In this document: positions 15,892 to 26,575 of the stretch, in pieces | How positions within the stretch are numbered: position 1 is the stretch's first letter | How the letters are laid out: the number at the start of each line of letters is the position of its first letter | Assembly: GCA_963821705.1 (NCBI GenBank) | Contig: CAWGEV010000007.1 | Span: 1 to 64,000 of the forward strand | Direction of reading: 5' to 3' | Source of the DNA: DASUPK01 sp963821705 | GTDB lineage: Bacteria; Actinomycetota; Thermoleophilia; Solirubrobacterales; 70-9 | DNA length: 64,000 nucleotides | The notes under the pieces: generated by a model | Database searches by the model: none | The model's input: the letters and a program-made list of their open reading frames with translations, nothing else | What the model was told of the DNA's origin: nothing | Position numbers and translations under genes: made by a program

Positions 15892-17031
15892 CTACCCCCC
15901 GCCGCCCGACGGGGCCGCCACCCTCGCGGCCTCCTCGATGGCCGCCTCGCACACGGACAGCATCTCCACGATCGCGGCTTCGGTGACCAGCTCCTCGGGG
16001 GTGTGGTTCGCCTCGGTCCCGTTCGCCAGCAGCACCGCCTCGTAGCCGGAGGCGACCAGGGCGCTGGCGTCGCTGCCGCCGCCCGTCGCGACCAGCTTCG
16101 GCTCGTGGCCGCTGCGCCTCAGCGCCTCGGACGCGATCGCGACCCCCTCGGACTTCGGGTCGAGGCGATAGCCGCGGAACATCTCGATCACCAGGGCGTC
16201 GACGTCGCACCCATGCTCTCCGGCGGCCCAGGTGCAGGCATCGACCATCTGCCCGATGGTCGCCGCCGCCCGCTCTCCGTCGACGCTCCGGGCCTCTCCG
16301 AGTATCCGGCAGTGGCCCGCCACCACGTTCGAGGCGGTCCCGCCTTCGATGATCCCGACGTTGGCGGTGGTCTCCTCGTCGAGCCGGCCCAGCTTCATCT
16401 CCGCCACAGCCGCGGCCGCCGCAGCGATCGCGCTGTGACCGTCCTCCGGGTTGATCCCGGCGTGCGCCTCCTGGCCCGTGAACTCGCCGATCAGCCTCTT
16501 GTATGTAGGGGCGGCGACGATCACCTCGCCGATCGGGGTCGCGTGGTCAAGCACGAAGCCGAACGGGGCCCGCAGGGAGGAGACGTCGAGCTCCTTGGCG
16601 CCGCGCAAACCGTCCTCCTCCGCGACGGTGAAGACCAGCTCCAGCCCCACGTGCCCGGGCTCCGAGACGTGCCGGGCGGCCAGCTCCATCAGCACCGTCA
16701 CCGCCGCCTTGTTGTCGGCGCCGAGGATCGTGTCGCCGCGGCTGCGGAAGGTGCCGTCCTCGCGCAACACCTCGATCGGCCCATCGTGCGGCACGGTGTC
16801 GAGGTGGGCGAAGAACGAGATCCAGCCATCGCCGCGGCCGGGCACCCGGGCGATCAGGTTGCCGGCGCCGGCCCGCGCCGGGGCCGCCGAAGCGTCCTCC
16901 GCGACGTCGACACCCAGCCCGCGGAGCTCGTCGAGGACCGCGTCGGCGACCTCGCGCTCCTCGCCGGTCGGGCTCGCGATCTCACAGAGGTGGGCGAATC
17001 GGTCGAGCATCCGCTGGTCCTCCGCAGTCAC
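15892..17031 (-). CDS. M20 family metallopeptidase (PepT-like)
   Basis: 379 residues. The zinc-site motifs are FFAHLDTVP (first His/Asp), ILGADNKAAVTVLMELA (bridging Asp), VFTVAEEDGLRGAKEL (catalytic Glu-Glu) and NGTEANHTPEELV (last His). A dimerisation domain with YKRLIGEFTGQEAHAGINPEDG is inserted, as in tripeptidase T and related M20 enzymes. It probably removes N-terminal residues from small peptides. The GTG start is 8 nt from a TAGCCT box. It heads the operon with DUF3866 and NUDIX genes. Confidence 0.9.
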   Translation of the reverse strand: MTAEDQRMLDRFAHLCEIASPTGEEREVADAVLDELRGLGVDVAEDASAAPARAGAGNLIARVPGRGDGWISFFAHLDTVPHDGPIEVLREDGTFRSRGDTILGADNKAAVTVLMELAARHVSEPGHVGLELVFTVAEEDGLRGAKELDVSSLRAPFGFVLDHATPIGEVIVAAPTYKRLIGEFTGQEAHAGINPEDGHSAIAAAAAAVAEMKLGRLDEETTANVGIIEGGTASNVVAGHCRILGEARSVDGERAAATIGQMVDACTWAAGEHGCDVDALVIEMFRGYRLDPKSEGVAIASEALRRSGHEPKLVATGGGSDASALVASGYEAVLLANGTEANHTPEELVTEAAIVEMLSVCEAAIEEAARVAAPSGGGG

Positions 17032-17039
17032 AGCGCGAC

Positions 17040-17045
17040 AGGCTA
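17040..17045 (-). promoter_or_regulatory. TAGCCT -10 box, leaderless M20 operon
   Basis: Reverse-strand TAGCCT ends 8 nt before the GTG at 17031. Confidence 0.45.
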
Positions 17046-17090
17046 GTCAGCACGACACGGCTCCGCCACCCGCGTTGATACAAACGCCCG

Positions 17091-17542
17091 GTGACGCGCC
17101 GGCCCCCACAAGCCGAGACCCCCATCCCCCGCTACTCGGATGCGCCTTCGAGCGCCTGGGACGCGCGCCTCGAGATCATCATCGCCGTTGCGCTCGGCCT
17201 GGCCGCGATCTTCACCGCGGGGGCCGTCTACCTCAACGAGCACCAGGACCACGAGGCCACGCTCGAGTTCCATCATTCGACGCACGAGCTCGTCCGCGGC
17301 GCCTCGGTGGGGCTCCGCACTCCGGCGGGGCGGGCTCATGAGCTCACGGCCCAGCGCTTCAGCGACGAGGCCGAGAGCCACCAGGAGAAGGCGGCCAATT
17401 ACACACTGGCGGAGGTGATCCTCGCCACCTCTCTCTTCCTCTTCGGGGTAGCGGGCATCAGCAACCGATGGCGGATCAAGGTCGGCGCGGTCTTCACCGC
17501 GACCGGGGTGTTCCTGGTGGCGCTGGTGGTGCTGGCGACCGT

Positions 17543-17546
<4 letters not shown>
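17091..17546 (+). CDS. Small membrane protein (DUF4337-like topology)
   Basis: 151 residues. One membrane segment follows a cytosolic N-terminus (about 27-46, EIIIAVALGLAAIFTAGAVYL). A hydrophilic helical stretch then contains HQDHEATLEFHHSTHELV, and two more segments lie near 104-121 and 127-148. This topology resembles DUF4337-type proteins, but the match is by eye only. Its stop overlaps the convergent pyrG stop by 4 bases. No function is known. Confidence 0.6.
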
Positions 17547-19236
<1,690 letters not shown>

Positions 19237-19240
<4 letters not shown>

Positions 19241-19947
19241 TTGCCTCTGCCGATCGAGTCTAGTCGCTCCAGGAGCGGAACTCGGCCCATCGCCACGGTG
19301 ATCGAGCGAAATTCCCCATAGAGCGAGATCGCGATCAGGCCGGCGAACGTCGCGTAGGTCGCGACCGGCTCCAGGGTCGTCACCAGTGCCACGCCCATCA
19401 CCGCCCCGATCAGGCTCGCCCCGCTGTCGCCGAGCATCGCCCGCTCGCGCAGGGTGAGCCACGCCCCCGCCGAGATGACCACGACGAACGGCGCCAGCAG
19501 CTCGAGCGGCGCCAGGGTCGTCCCCGCGGCGCAGACCGCCGCGAGCACGAGCCAGAGCGCCTTCTCCGCCCTGCCGGGCCGGAGGTCCAGGATGTTCCCG
19601 AGGTGCGTGGCGAGGACGAGCACGCCCACCGTGGCAAGCTGCTCCGGCCCCTGGGCCAGGCCCGAGGTGGCGTAGAGGGCGAGCGTGATCGTGCCGGCCG
19701 CCTTGAGCGCGCCCGTCGAGGGCCGCCCGCCCAGCACGGCGACACCGTGCCCGCGGAGGCCGCGGGGCGAGCCCTCGTCGGCGAGCAGATCGTCCGCCAG
19801 GCCGAGCATCCAGACCCCGCCCAGATAGACGAGCCATCGCCCCAGCCCCGGCTCGAGCACGCCATCGAGGACCAGCGCCACCGGCAGCAGGAGCGCGCCG
19901 AGCGGATACGCCACCCGCCTGCCCCTGTAGTTCAGCCGTGCCGGCAT
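19237..19947 (-). CDS. MraY/WecA-like polyprenyl-phosphate glycosyl-1-phosphate transferase homologue
   Basis: 236 residues with about seven to eight predicted membrane segments. Residues matching the MraY/WecA superfamily are LADDLLADEGSPRGLRGH (Asp-Asp pair), HLGNILDLRPGRAEKAL (the Asn/Asp-containing loop) and AMLGDSGASLIGAVMG (LGDSG). The family attaches sugar-1-phosphate to undecaprenyl phosphate. The protein is shorter than MraY or WecA (320-360), so an N-terminal part is missing or the fold is reduced. It lies between steA and pyrG, the slot held by SteB/MctB in mycobacteria. Confidence 0.65.
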
Positions 19948-19954
19948 CCAGCCG

Positions 19955-20959
19955 CTAGCGGGCCGGGTAGAGGTGGCTGACGCCCTTCGCATCCACCAGG
20001 GTCTCGCCGAGCCGCAGGCGGGTCAGGAAGGTGGAGGACATGCCTCCCCGGCGGCGCTCCAGGAACTCCACCAGGTTGAAATGGGCCCCGACGCTGACGA
20101 TCAGCTCCGCGCCCTTCTCGAAGGCGAGCAGCATGGCGACGTCCTGGCTCGTCCCGGCGGAGGGAACGACTGTGTGCGCGAGACCGAGCCGGCGAAGGCG
20201 CTCGGAGCCGGGCGCATCCCCGTTCGGGTACGCGTGGACGATCAGCTCGGCCCCCAACCTGAGCGCGGCCTCGCCGGCGGAGTCCATGTCGCCGAGGATC
20301 ACGTCGGGCACGAGCCCCTCGCCGACGATCGCGTCGGCGCCGCCGTCGACGCCGACCAGAACCGGGTTGACGTCCTCGATGTACGAGCGCAGCGCACGCA
20401 GGTCCCGAACGTGGTCGGTTCCGCGCACGACGATCAGCACGTGCCGGTCGCGAAAGCGCGTCCGGGTCTCCGGCAGGTCGATGGTGCCGAACAGCAGGCC
20501 GCCCTCCTCGCGGAGGTGAGCCATCGTGTTCTCGGTGAAGTCGTGGAGCGCGCGGTCGATCCGGCGGCGCTGGTCGTCGAGGCTCCGAGAGAGCTCGTCC
20601 GCCCGCCGCACCCTGCCCTCGGCGACCAGCCGGTCGCCGGAGAGGATCCGCCCGCCGTCGACCTCGAGCGGGTCCCCATCCGCGATCCGCTCGAACAGCT
20701 CCTCGCCGGCGTCGATCAGGCGCACGCCCGCCCGGACGAGGGTGAGCGGACCGGTGTTCGGATAGGTGCCATCCGAGGACGGGGCCGCGTTGAGCGTCGC
20801 GCGCACTCCGCAGGCGGCAAGCTCCTCGGCGGCGATCCGGTCGAGGTTGCGATGGTCGATCACGGCGACGTCGCCGGGCCCGAGCCGCTTCACCAGCTCC
20901 TTCGTTCGCCGCCCGAGACGTGCCGTCCCCCGGATGGCGGTGGCGGTGGCGATCGCCAT
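19955..20959 (-). CDS. steA: SteA-like protein (thiamine pyrophosphokinase-related fold)
   Basis: 334 residues. The C-terminal part resembles thiamine pyrophosphokinase: VLVGVDGGADAIVGEGLVPDVILGDMDSAGEAAL carries the conserved GGAD and GDxDS motifs. The N-terminal region (RLGRRTKELVKRLGPGDVAVIDHRNLDRIAAEEL) matches actinobacterial SteA, a cell-division-associated protein encoded between recN and pyrG in mycobacteria and corynebacteria. Gene order here agrees. It starts with ATG 6 nt after TAGAGT. A typical SteA has a C-terminal membrane segment, which is not obvious here. Confidence 0.75.
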   Translation of the reverse strand: MAIATATAIRGTARLGRRTKELVKRLGPGDVAVIDHRNLDRIAAEELAACGVRATLNAAPSSDGTYPNTGPLTLVRAGVRLIDAGEELFERIADGDPLEVDGGRILSGDRLVAEGRVRRADELSRSLDDQRRRIDRALHDFTENTMAHLREEGGLLFGTIDLPETRTRFRDRHVLIVVRGTDHVRDLRALRSYIEDVNPVLVGVDGGADAIVGEGLVPDVILGDMDSAGEAALRLGAELIVHAYPNGDAPGSERLRRLGLAHTVVPSAGTSQDVAMLLAFEKGAELIVSVGAHFNLVEFLERRRGGMSSTFLTRLRLGETLVDAKGVSHLYPAR

Positions 20960-20965
20960 CGCCAG

Positions 20966-20971
20966 ACTCTA
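20966..20971 (-). promoter_or_regulatory. TAGAGT -10 box, leaderless steA
   Basis: Reverse-strand TAGAGT ends 6 nt before the ATG at 20959. Confidence 0.5.
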
Positions 20972-21026
20972 TGCGCTCGGTTAGCCGGGTCGCTCCGCTC
21001 GGCCGACCCCGACGAGCCGTTACAGC

Positions 21027-22706
21027 TTAGGCGACACCGAGCAGCTCCATGGCATGGCTGCTGGCGGCGGCATCGCCGCGCTCCCCGCCCAGCATGCGGA
21101 CGATCTCGGCGACCAGGTCGTCCCCGTCCACCCGCTCGACCGTGGCGATCGCCTGGCCGCCGTCGACGTCCTTGTCGATCCGGAAGTGGCATTGCGCCAG
21201 CGAGGCGACCTGCGGGAGGTGTGTGATGCAAATGACCTGGCGCTCCGAGCCGAGGCCGCGCAGCCTCTCCCCGACGGCGTTGGCGGTGTTGCCCCCGATG
21301 CCCGCGTCGATCTCGTCGAAGACGAAAGTCGCGGCGCCCCCTCTCGCCCCCTGGCCGGCCAGGGCCAACATCACCCGCGAGAGCTCGCCGCCCGAGGCGG
21401 CGTCGCGCAGCGGCGATACGGGCATCCCGGGGTTGGTGGCGACCCGGAAGGTGACGCGCTCCTGGCCGAGCGGGCCGAAGCCCTCCGTGTGGGGCTCCAG
21501 GGCCACCTCGAGCCTGGCGCCGCTCATCGCCAGCTGGTCGAGCTCCGCGGCGACGCGCTTCTCGAGCCGCCGTGCCGAGGTGGCTCGCTTCTCGCTGAGC
21601 TGGGCGGCGAGATCGGTCCTCCTCCGCTGCGCCCGGTTGAGCTCGGCCTCGAGCCGATCGCTGCGCTCCCCCGCCCCCTCGATCGTCTCGATCTCCACCC
21701 GGCAGTGCTCAGCGTGGGCGAGGACCGACTCGATCGAGCCGCCGTGCTTGCGCTTCAGCCGGTCCAAGACGTCGAGGCGCTCCTCGACCTGCTCGAGGCG
21801 ACCAGGCTCGGCCTCGATTCCCTCGGCGTACCCTCGCAGCTCGCCGGCCAGCTCCTGGAGCTCCACTCGCAGCCCCCTGGCGGCCTCGGCGAGCTTGTCG
21901 AGCACAGGGTCGACGCCCTCCCGGGCGGCCAGGGCCGCCTCGGCCGATCCCATCGTCTCGGCCGCCCCGCCTTCGTCGCCATCGCCCGTGACCGCCGCGA
22001 GCGCCTCGACGGCCGCCCCGCGCAGCGACTCGGCGTGGCGCAGCCGGTCCCGGTCAGCCGCCAGCTCGGACTCCTCCTCGGCGTCGGGCTTCGCCGCCTC
22101 GATCTCGTCGAGCTCGAAGCGCAGCAGGTCGAGGTCGCGCGCCTGGGCCCCCTCCCGCTCGTGGATCCGCTCGAGCTCATCCTCGAGGCGCAGCGCCTCC
22201 AGGTGCGCTTCCCTGTAGGCGCGGCGCCGGTCGAGGTGGCGCTCGCCCGCGAAGCCGTCGAGGGTCTCGAGCTGGGCTCTCGCCAGGGTCAGCTTGCGGT
22301 GCTCGTGCTGTCCGTAGAAGGCGAGCAGGCGCGCACCGAGTGCCTGCAGATCCGGGGCGGAGGCCGAGCGCCCGCCGAGAAAGGCGCTGGTCCTGCCGTT
22401 CGCCGAGACGCGCCGGCCGATGACCAGTTCCGAGCTTCCCTCCGGGAGACGCTCCGCGATCTCCGCCAACTCGGGCTCGTCGAGCAGGCCATCCGGGAGC
22501 TCGAAGGCGCCCTCGACGTAGGCCTCGCTCGCCCCGGGACGGACGATTCCCGACCGGGCCTTGCCGCCCATCAGCAGGTCGAACGAGTGCGCCAGGATCG
22601 TCTTGCCCGCCCCTGTCTCGCCGGTTATCGCGTTCAGTCTCGGGCCGAGCCGGAGCTCGGCGCGCTCAATCAGCAGCAGGTTCTCGATCCGGAGCTCAAG
22701 AAGCAT
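21027..22706 (-). CDS. recN: DNA repair protein RecN
   Basis: 559 residues, an SMC-like ATPase acting in double-strand break repair. The Walker A motif GETGAGKTILAHS is near residue 30. A long coiled-coil region rich in Glu/Arg/Leu follows, and then the ABC signature LRDAASGGELSRVMLALAG and Walker B ATFVFDEIDAGIGG. The ATG lies 7 nt after a TAGAAC box, suggesting its own promoter. The neighbourhood (tlyA, nadK, recN, steA, pyrG) repeats the mycobacterial order with an MFS gene inserted. Confidence 0.96.
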   Translation of the reverse strand: MLLELRIENLLLIERAELRLGPRLNAITGETGAGKTILAHSFDLLMGGKARSGIVRPGASEAYVEGAFELPDGLLDEPELAEIAERLPEGSSELVIGRRVSANGRTSAFLGGRSASAPDLQALGARLLAFYGQHEHRKLTLARAQLETLDGFAGERHLDRRRAYREAHLEALRLEDELERIHEREGAQARDLDLLRFELDEIEAAKPDAEEESELAADRDRLRHAESLRGAAVEALAAVTGDGDEGGAAETMGSAEAALAAREGVDPVLDKLAEAARGLRVELQELAGELRGYAEGIEAEPGRLEQVEERLDVLDRLKRKHGGSIESVLAHAEHCRVEIETIEGAGERSDRLEAELNRAQRRRTDLAAQLSEKRATSARRLEKRVAAELDQLAMSGARLEVALEPHTEGFGPLGQERVTFRVATNPGMPVSPLRDAASGGELSRVMLALAGQGARGGAATFVFDEIDAGIGGNTANAVGERLRGLGSERQVICITHLPQVASLAQCHFRIDKDVDGGQAIATVERVDGDDLVAEIVRMLGGERGDAAASSHAMELLGVA

Positions 22707-22713
22707 CGCCCCC

Positions 22714-22719
22714 GTTCTA
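22714..22719 (-). promoter_or_regulatory. TAGAAC -10-like box before recN
   Basis: Reverse-strand TAGAAC ends 7 nt before the recN ATG. The last base is C instead of T, as in two other candidates here. Confidence 0.35.
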
Positions 22720-22778
22720 ACGAGAGGCGCCGACGGATTCGCCCCGATGCACAGGCGCCGGGAACCCGGCGGCCGAGG

Positions 22779-24296
22779 CTATGCCGCCACGGGCTCCTCT
22801 GCCTGTTTCGCCGCCTCTCCCTCACCGGGCTGCCACTGCGGCACCATGTCGCTCGCGCGGGTGAGCAGCAGGCCGAGCCCAGCCCCCGCGAGCGCGAGTA
22901 TCGCCGCGATCAGGAGGATCTCGTTGAGGGAGCCGATGAAGGCGCTTGTGGCGGCGTGCACCGCCGCCGGGCCTCCCGGCGCGGCGACGTGCGGCCCGGC
23001 GGAGGCGATGCCCTGCGAGGCGCCGCTCGGGGCGCCCGAGGGAAGCCTGGACTGGATCTCGCTCTGGAAGACCGCCCCCAGGCCGGCCACGCCGGTGGCG
23101 ATCCCCACCTGGCGGCACGTGTTGTTGATCCCGGAACCCATGCCGGCCTTGACCGCCGGTACCACGCCGACCGCGACCGACGCGATTGCCGGGTTGAGGA
23201 CACCGATCCCGGCGCCGGCGACGATGAATCCCGCCAGCAGCGCGGTCCACTCCGAGCTTGGGGAGAGGCCCCGCATCAGCAACAGGCCCACGCCCACCAT
23301 CAGCAGCCCGATCCCGAAGAAGAAACGGGCCGGAATGCGGTTCAGCCCCTGGGCGGCGATGGGAGAGACGATGAAGGCGGCGACCGTGATCGGCAGGAAG
23401 CGGACGCCGGCCTGCAGCGGAGTGAAGCCGAGCACGTCCTGGATGTAGATGGTCAGGTACAGGAACATCGCGAACATCCCGGCCGAGAGCGTGAACGCCA
23501 CGATCGAAACGCCAATGAAGGCCGGCTTGCGGAACAGCGCAAGCTCCAGCATCGGGTGCGAGGAGCGCCACTCGATCACGAGGAAGGCGGCGAGCAGGAC
23601 TACGGAGGCGGTCAACGCCCCGACGATGGTCCCGCTCGACCACCCGTCCGGATTGCCGCGGACGAGCCCGTAGACCAGCAGGAACAGCGCAGCCGAGAAC
23701 GTGGCGACGCCGGGCCAGTCGACCGGCTCCGCATCGGGGTTCTTCGACTCGGCCAGCTTGGTCTCGGTCAGGACGATCGCCGCGATCCCGATGGGAACGT
23801 TGACGAAGAAGATCCATTCCCAGCCGAAGGCGTCGGTGATCGCGCCGCCGACCAGCGGGCCGATCGCGACCGCGCCGCCGATCGTCGCCCCCCAGATGCC
23901 GAAGGCGGTGGCGCGCTCCGGACCGCGGAACTCCTGCGCGATCAGCGCCAGGGTCGTGGCGAACATCGCCGAGCCGCCGATGCCCTGGAGGCCGCGGGCG
24001 AGGTTGAGGAGCGTCGGGCTGCTGGAGAGCCCGCAGAGGAGCGACGCCCCGCTGAAGATCGCGAAGCCGGCGACGAACACGCGCCGTCGCCCCAGTCTGT
24101 CGCCTAGCGAGCCGGCCGTCAGCAGGACGGCAGCGAGCGTCAGCGAGTAGGCGTCGACGACCCACTGGAGGTCGCTGAAGCTGGCGTGCAGGCTGCTCTG
24201 GATCTTCGGCAGCGCGACGTTCACGATCGTGATGTCCAGCAGCAACATGAACGTGGCCACGCACGTCGCCAGCAGGGTCCACCACTTCCGCTCCAT
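22779..24296 (-). CDS. MFS drug exporter, DHA2 (EmrB/QacA) family
   Basis: About 505 residues with 14 predicted membrane segments. WWTLLATCVATFMLLLDITIVNVALPKIQ at the start is the DHA2 motif with the Asp in TM1. SLGDRLGRRRVFVAG is the cytosolic loop 2-3 motif and GPLVGGAITDAFGWEWIFFVNVPIG is antiporter motif C. These export drugs or lipids using the proton gradient. The ATG at 24296 gives the family N-terminus; the GTG-led extension to 24329 looks spurious. It sits between recN and nadK, interrupting the usual pair, so it is probably a lineage-specific insertion. Confidence 0.88.
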   Translation of the reverse strand: MERKWWTLLATCVATFMLLLDITIVNVALPKIQSSLHASFSDLQWVVDAYSLTLAAVLLTAGSLGDRLGRRRVFVAGFAIFSGASLLCGLSSSPTLLNLARGLQGIGGSAMFATTLALIAQEFRGPERATAFGIWGATIGGAVAIGPLVGGAITDAFGWEWIFFVNVPIGIAAIVLTETKLAESKNPDAEPVDWPGVATFSAALFLLVYGLVRGNPDGWSSGTIVGALTASVVLLAAFLVIEWRSSHPMLELALFRKPAFIGVSIVAFTLSAGMFAMFLYLTIYIQDVLGFTPLQAGVRFLPITVAAFIVSPIAAQGLNRIPARFFFGIGLLMVGVGLLLMRGLSPSSEWTALLAGFIVAGAGIGVLNPAIASVAVGVVPAVKAGMGSGINNTCRQVGIATGVAGLGAVFQSEIQSRLPSGAPSGASQGIASAGPHVAAPGGPAAVHAATSAFIGSLNEILLIAAILALAGAGLGLLLTRASDMVPQWQPGEGEAAKQAEEPVAA

Positions 24297-24349
24297 CAGA
24301 GTCAGTCTGCCAAACGCGCGAGCCCTCAAACGGCGGCCACGGCCGGCCG

Positions 24350-25189
24350 CTACGCGAGCTTCCCGAACTTCTCGCGGATCCGGTGGTAGAAGTTCGCGCC
24401 CTGCAGCTGCGCCAGCCGGCTGACCCCCTCCTCGAAGCGGATCCGCAGCTCGTCCCCCGGCGCCAGCTCGCCGGCCGCCTCTCCGTCGAGCGCGATCTCC
24501 ACCGGCTCGCGACCCGCGGCGTTCATGACCTGAAGCGCGTCATCGGGCGCGACGACCAGGGCTCGCGCCGCCAGCGTGTGCGGCGCGATGAAGCTGACGA
24601 CATACCCCTTCACACCCCAGGCCAGGATCGGCCCGGCGTTCGCGAGGTTGTAGCCGGTGGACCCGGCCGGGGTGGCGGCAACCAGGCCGTCGCAGCGGAC
24701 GCTGCCCACCTCCTCCTCGCCGATCGCGTACGAGAGCTCGGCGACCCGGCCGTGCGGCCGGCGCACGAAGCTGACGTCGTTCAGGGCGACCGGTCGCTCG
24801 ACCGGCAGGTTCACCCGGAGCGCCGGCAGGTCCATCGCCTTGAAGTCGCCGGAGAAGGCACGCCGCAGGCCGTCCTCGAGCTCGTAGCGCTCCACCGCGG
24901 CCAGGAAGCCCACCGTTCCGAAGTTGATTCCGAACACGGGGACACCCGTGTCGGCGAAGCGGCGCAACGCGTAGAGGATGCTCCCGTCGCCGCCGAGGAC
25001 GATGCAGACGTCGGGTCGCTCGCCCTCGTCCACGATCGTGATCTCGGCTGCGGGGCCGTCGTGCTTGTCGCGCTCCTCCGCGGTCATCACCAGGTCGACC
25101 GACGCCTTCCTCGCCGCCTCCACCGCGGTGCGAACGGCCTCGGAGGTCGTCTCCGGATGGGTGTGCGTGATCAGCATCGCGCGAGTCAC
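24350..25189 (-). CDS. nadK: NAD kinase
   Basis: 279 residues. VCIVLGGDGSILYALR is the GGDGS phosphate-binding motif, GINFGTVGFLAAVE follows, then LNDVSFVRRPHGR and GLVAATPAGSTGYNLANAGPI, the conserved NAD-binding core. It phosphorylates NAD to NADP. The GTG start overlaps the tlyA stop (GTGA), giving a translationally coupled tlyA-nadK pair as in mycobacteria (tlyA-ppnK-recN). Confidence 0.95.
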   Translation of the reverse strand: MTRAMLITHTHPETTSEAVRTAVEAARKASVDLVMTAEERDKHDGPAAEITIVDEGERPDVCIVLGGDGSILYALRRFADTGVPVFGINFGTVGFLAAVERYELEDGLRRAFSGDFKAMDLPALRVNLPVERPVALNDVSFVRRPHGRVAELSYAIGEEEVGSVRCDGLVAATPAGSTGYNLANAGPILAWGVKGYVVSFIAPHTLAARALVVAPDDALQVMNAAGREPVEIALDGEAAGELAPGDELRIRFEEGVSRLAQLQGANFYHRIREKFGKLA

Positions 25190-25968
25190 GCCTCGACCTC
25201 CTCGAGGGCCGCGTCGAGATCGACCGGATCCCCGCTCCGCGCCGCCCAGACGAAGGTCTCCCGGTTCCCCTTCGGGCCCGGCAGCCCGGACGATGCCAGG
25301 CCGCGGACCACGAGCCCCTCGGCCTGCGCGGCCTCTGCCACCGCGCGAATCGCGTCCCGCCGGTCGCCCGCGTCACGCACGACGCCCCCCTTTCCGACCT
25401 TCTCCCTGCCGAGCTCGAACTGCGGCTTCACCAGCCCGACGAGGTCGAACTCGTCGGCCGCGGTCGCGACGATCGACGGCAGCAGCTTGGCCAGGGAGAT
25501 GAAGGAGACGTCCACCGTGATCAGCTCCGGCCGAAAGGGGAGCGAGAGGTCCCCCAGGTAGCGGGCGTTCAGCCTCTCCATCAACAGCACCCGCGAGTCC
25601 TGGCGCAAGCGCCAATCGAGCTGCCCGTATCCGACGTCCACGGCGAGCACCAGCTTCGCCCCGCGCTGCAGCAGGCAATCCGTGAAGCCGCCCGTCGAGG
25701 CCCCCACGTCCAGGCAGAGGCGGCCGTCGACCGCGACCTCGAGCTCGGTCAGCGCATTCTCCAACTTGATCCCGCCGCGCGAGACGAACTCCTGGCCCTG
25801 GTCGACCAGCAGCTCGGCGTCCTCGGGGATCAGCTCGCTGGGCTTCTCGACCGTCGAGCCGTCCTTCCCGAGCCGCACGCGCCCCGCGCGCACCGACGCC
25901 GCGGCGGCGGTGCGGGATGGCGCGAGCCCGCGCTCGGCGAGCAGGGTGTCGGCGCGGCGGCGTATCAA
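25186..25968 (-). CDS. tlyA: TlyA-type rRNA (cytidine-2'-O)-methyltransferase
   Basis: About 260 residues. An N-terminal S4 RNA-binding domain (RRRADTLLAERGLAPSRTAAAASVRAGRVRLGKDG) is joined to an FtsJ-like SAM methyltransferase with CLDVGASTGGFTDCLLQRGA (SAM-binding motif). TlyA methylates 16S and 23S rRNA and affects capreomycin sensitivity in mycobacteria. The start is taken as the TTG at 25968, 7 nt after TACGGT, because it gives the family N-terminus; the ORF extends to 26019. Confidence 0.92.
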   Translation of the reverse strand: MIRRRADTLLAERGLAPSRTAAAASVRAGRVRLGKDGSTVEKPSELIPEDAELLVDQGQEFVSRGGIKLENALTELEVAVDGRLCLDVGASTGGFTDCLLQRGAKLVLAVDVGYGQLDWRLRQDSRVLLMERLNARYLGDLSLPFRPELITVDVSFISLAKLLPSIVATAADEFDLVGLVKPQFELGREKVGKGGVVRDAGDRRDAIRAVAEAAQAEGLVVRGLASSGLPGPKGNRETFVWAARSGDPVDLDAALEEVEA

Positions 25969-25975
25969 TGCGCCA

Positions 25976-25981
25976 ACCGTA
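25976..25981 (-). promoter_or_regulatory. TACGGT -10 box, leaderless tlyA operon
   Basis: Reverse-strand TACGGT ends 7 nt before the TTG at 25968, supporting that unusual start. Confidence 0.45.
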
Positions 25982-26124
25982 CATATGCGGGGTTTCCAGC
26001 CGTGAGAGGGCGGTGCCACGCTCGACAGAGGCGGTTCGTTGCTCGCGCCACAAGCAGAGAAACGGTCGATGCGTGACGGCGCTCACACATGAATCGCACA
26101 TACGTTCGTACCCTGGATTTCGCG

Positions 26125-26487
26125 ATGACTCTGTTCAGGGCAATCCCAATCCAGGTGCACGCCGCCCTCGAGGTGGCCGCTGCACCTCTGCTGATCGTGG
26201 CCCCCTTCGCCCTCGGCTTCGGCTACGTGGCGGGCGCCCTGAGCATCGCGCTCGGCATCCTCCTGATCGGCCTCGGCATCTCCGTTTACGGCGAGGGCGA
26301 CAGAGGCCATCTCCCGCTGAGCGCGCACGCGGGATTCGACTACACGCTGGCCGCCCTCATGATTGCGGTCGGAGTCGTAGCGGGGATCGCGGGCGACTAC
26401 GTCGCAACCGTCTTTTTGGTCGGGTTCGGCTCCGCACACATGGCGCTGACCGCTTCAACGCGGTTCAGTCGTCCACTCGGGGCCTGA
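26125..26487 (+). CDS. Small four-TM membrane protein (SPW-repeat-like)
   Basis: About 120 residues with four membrane helices, at roughly 7-27, 33-52, 74-94 and 97-113 from this start. IPIQVHAALEVAAAPLLIVAPFALGF and HAGFDYTLAALMIAVGVVAGI look like two related helix pairs, as in SPW-repeat proteins. The ATG at 26125 is preferred because TACCCT lies 10 nt before it; the in-frame ATG at 26089 is an alternative. A strong terminator follows. Function unknown. Confidence 0.55.
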   Translation: MTLFRAIPIQVHAALEVAAAPLLIVAPFALGFGYVAGALSIALGILLIGLGISVYGEGDRGHLPLSAHAGFDYTLAALMIAVGVVAGIAGDYVATVFLVGFGSAHMALTASTRFSRPLGA

Positions 26488-26541
26488 TACCGGCTACCTC
26501 CCACAGACAACACACATATCTCTCCTCCCTGTAGTACCCCT

Positions 26542-26575
26542 GAAACGGCCCTCTTCGGAGGGCCGTTTCTTTGTA
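26542..26575 (+). terminator. Rho-independent terminator with UUCG loop
   Basis: AAACGGCCCTC-TTCG-GAGGGCCGTTT forms a stem of at least 11 bp closed by a TTCG tetraloop, then CTTTGT. It lies about 55 nt after the stop of the small membrane protein and would end its transcript. Confidence 0.85.
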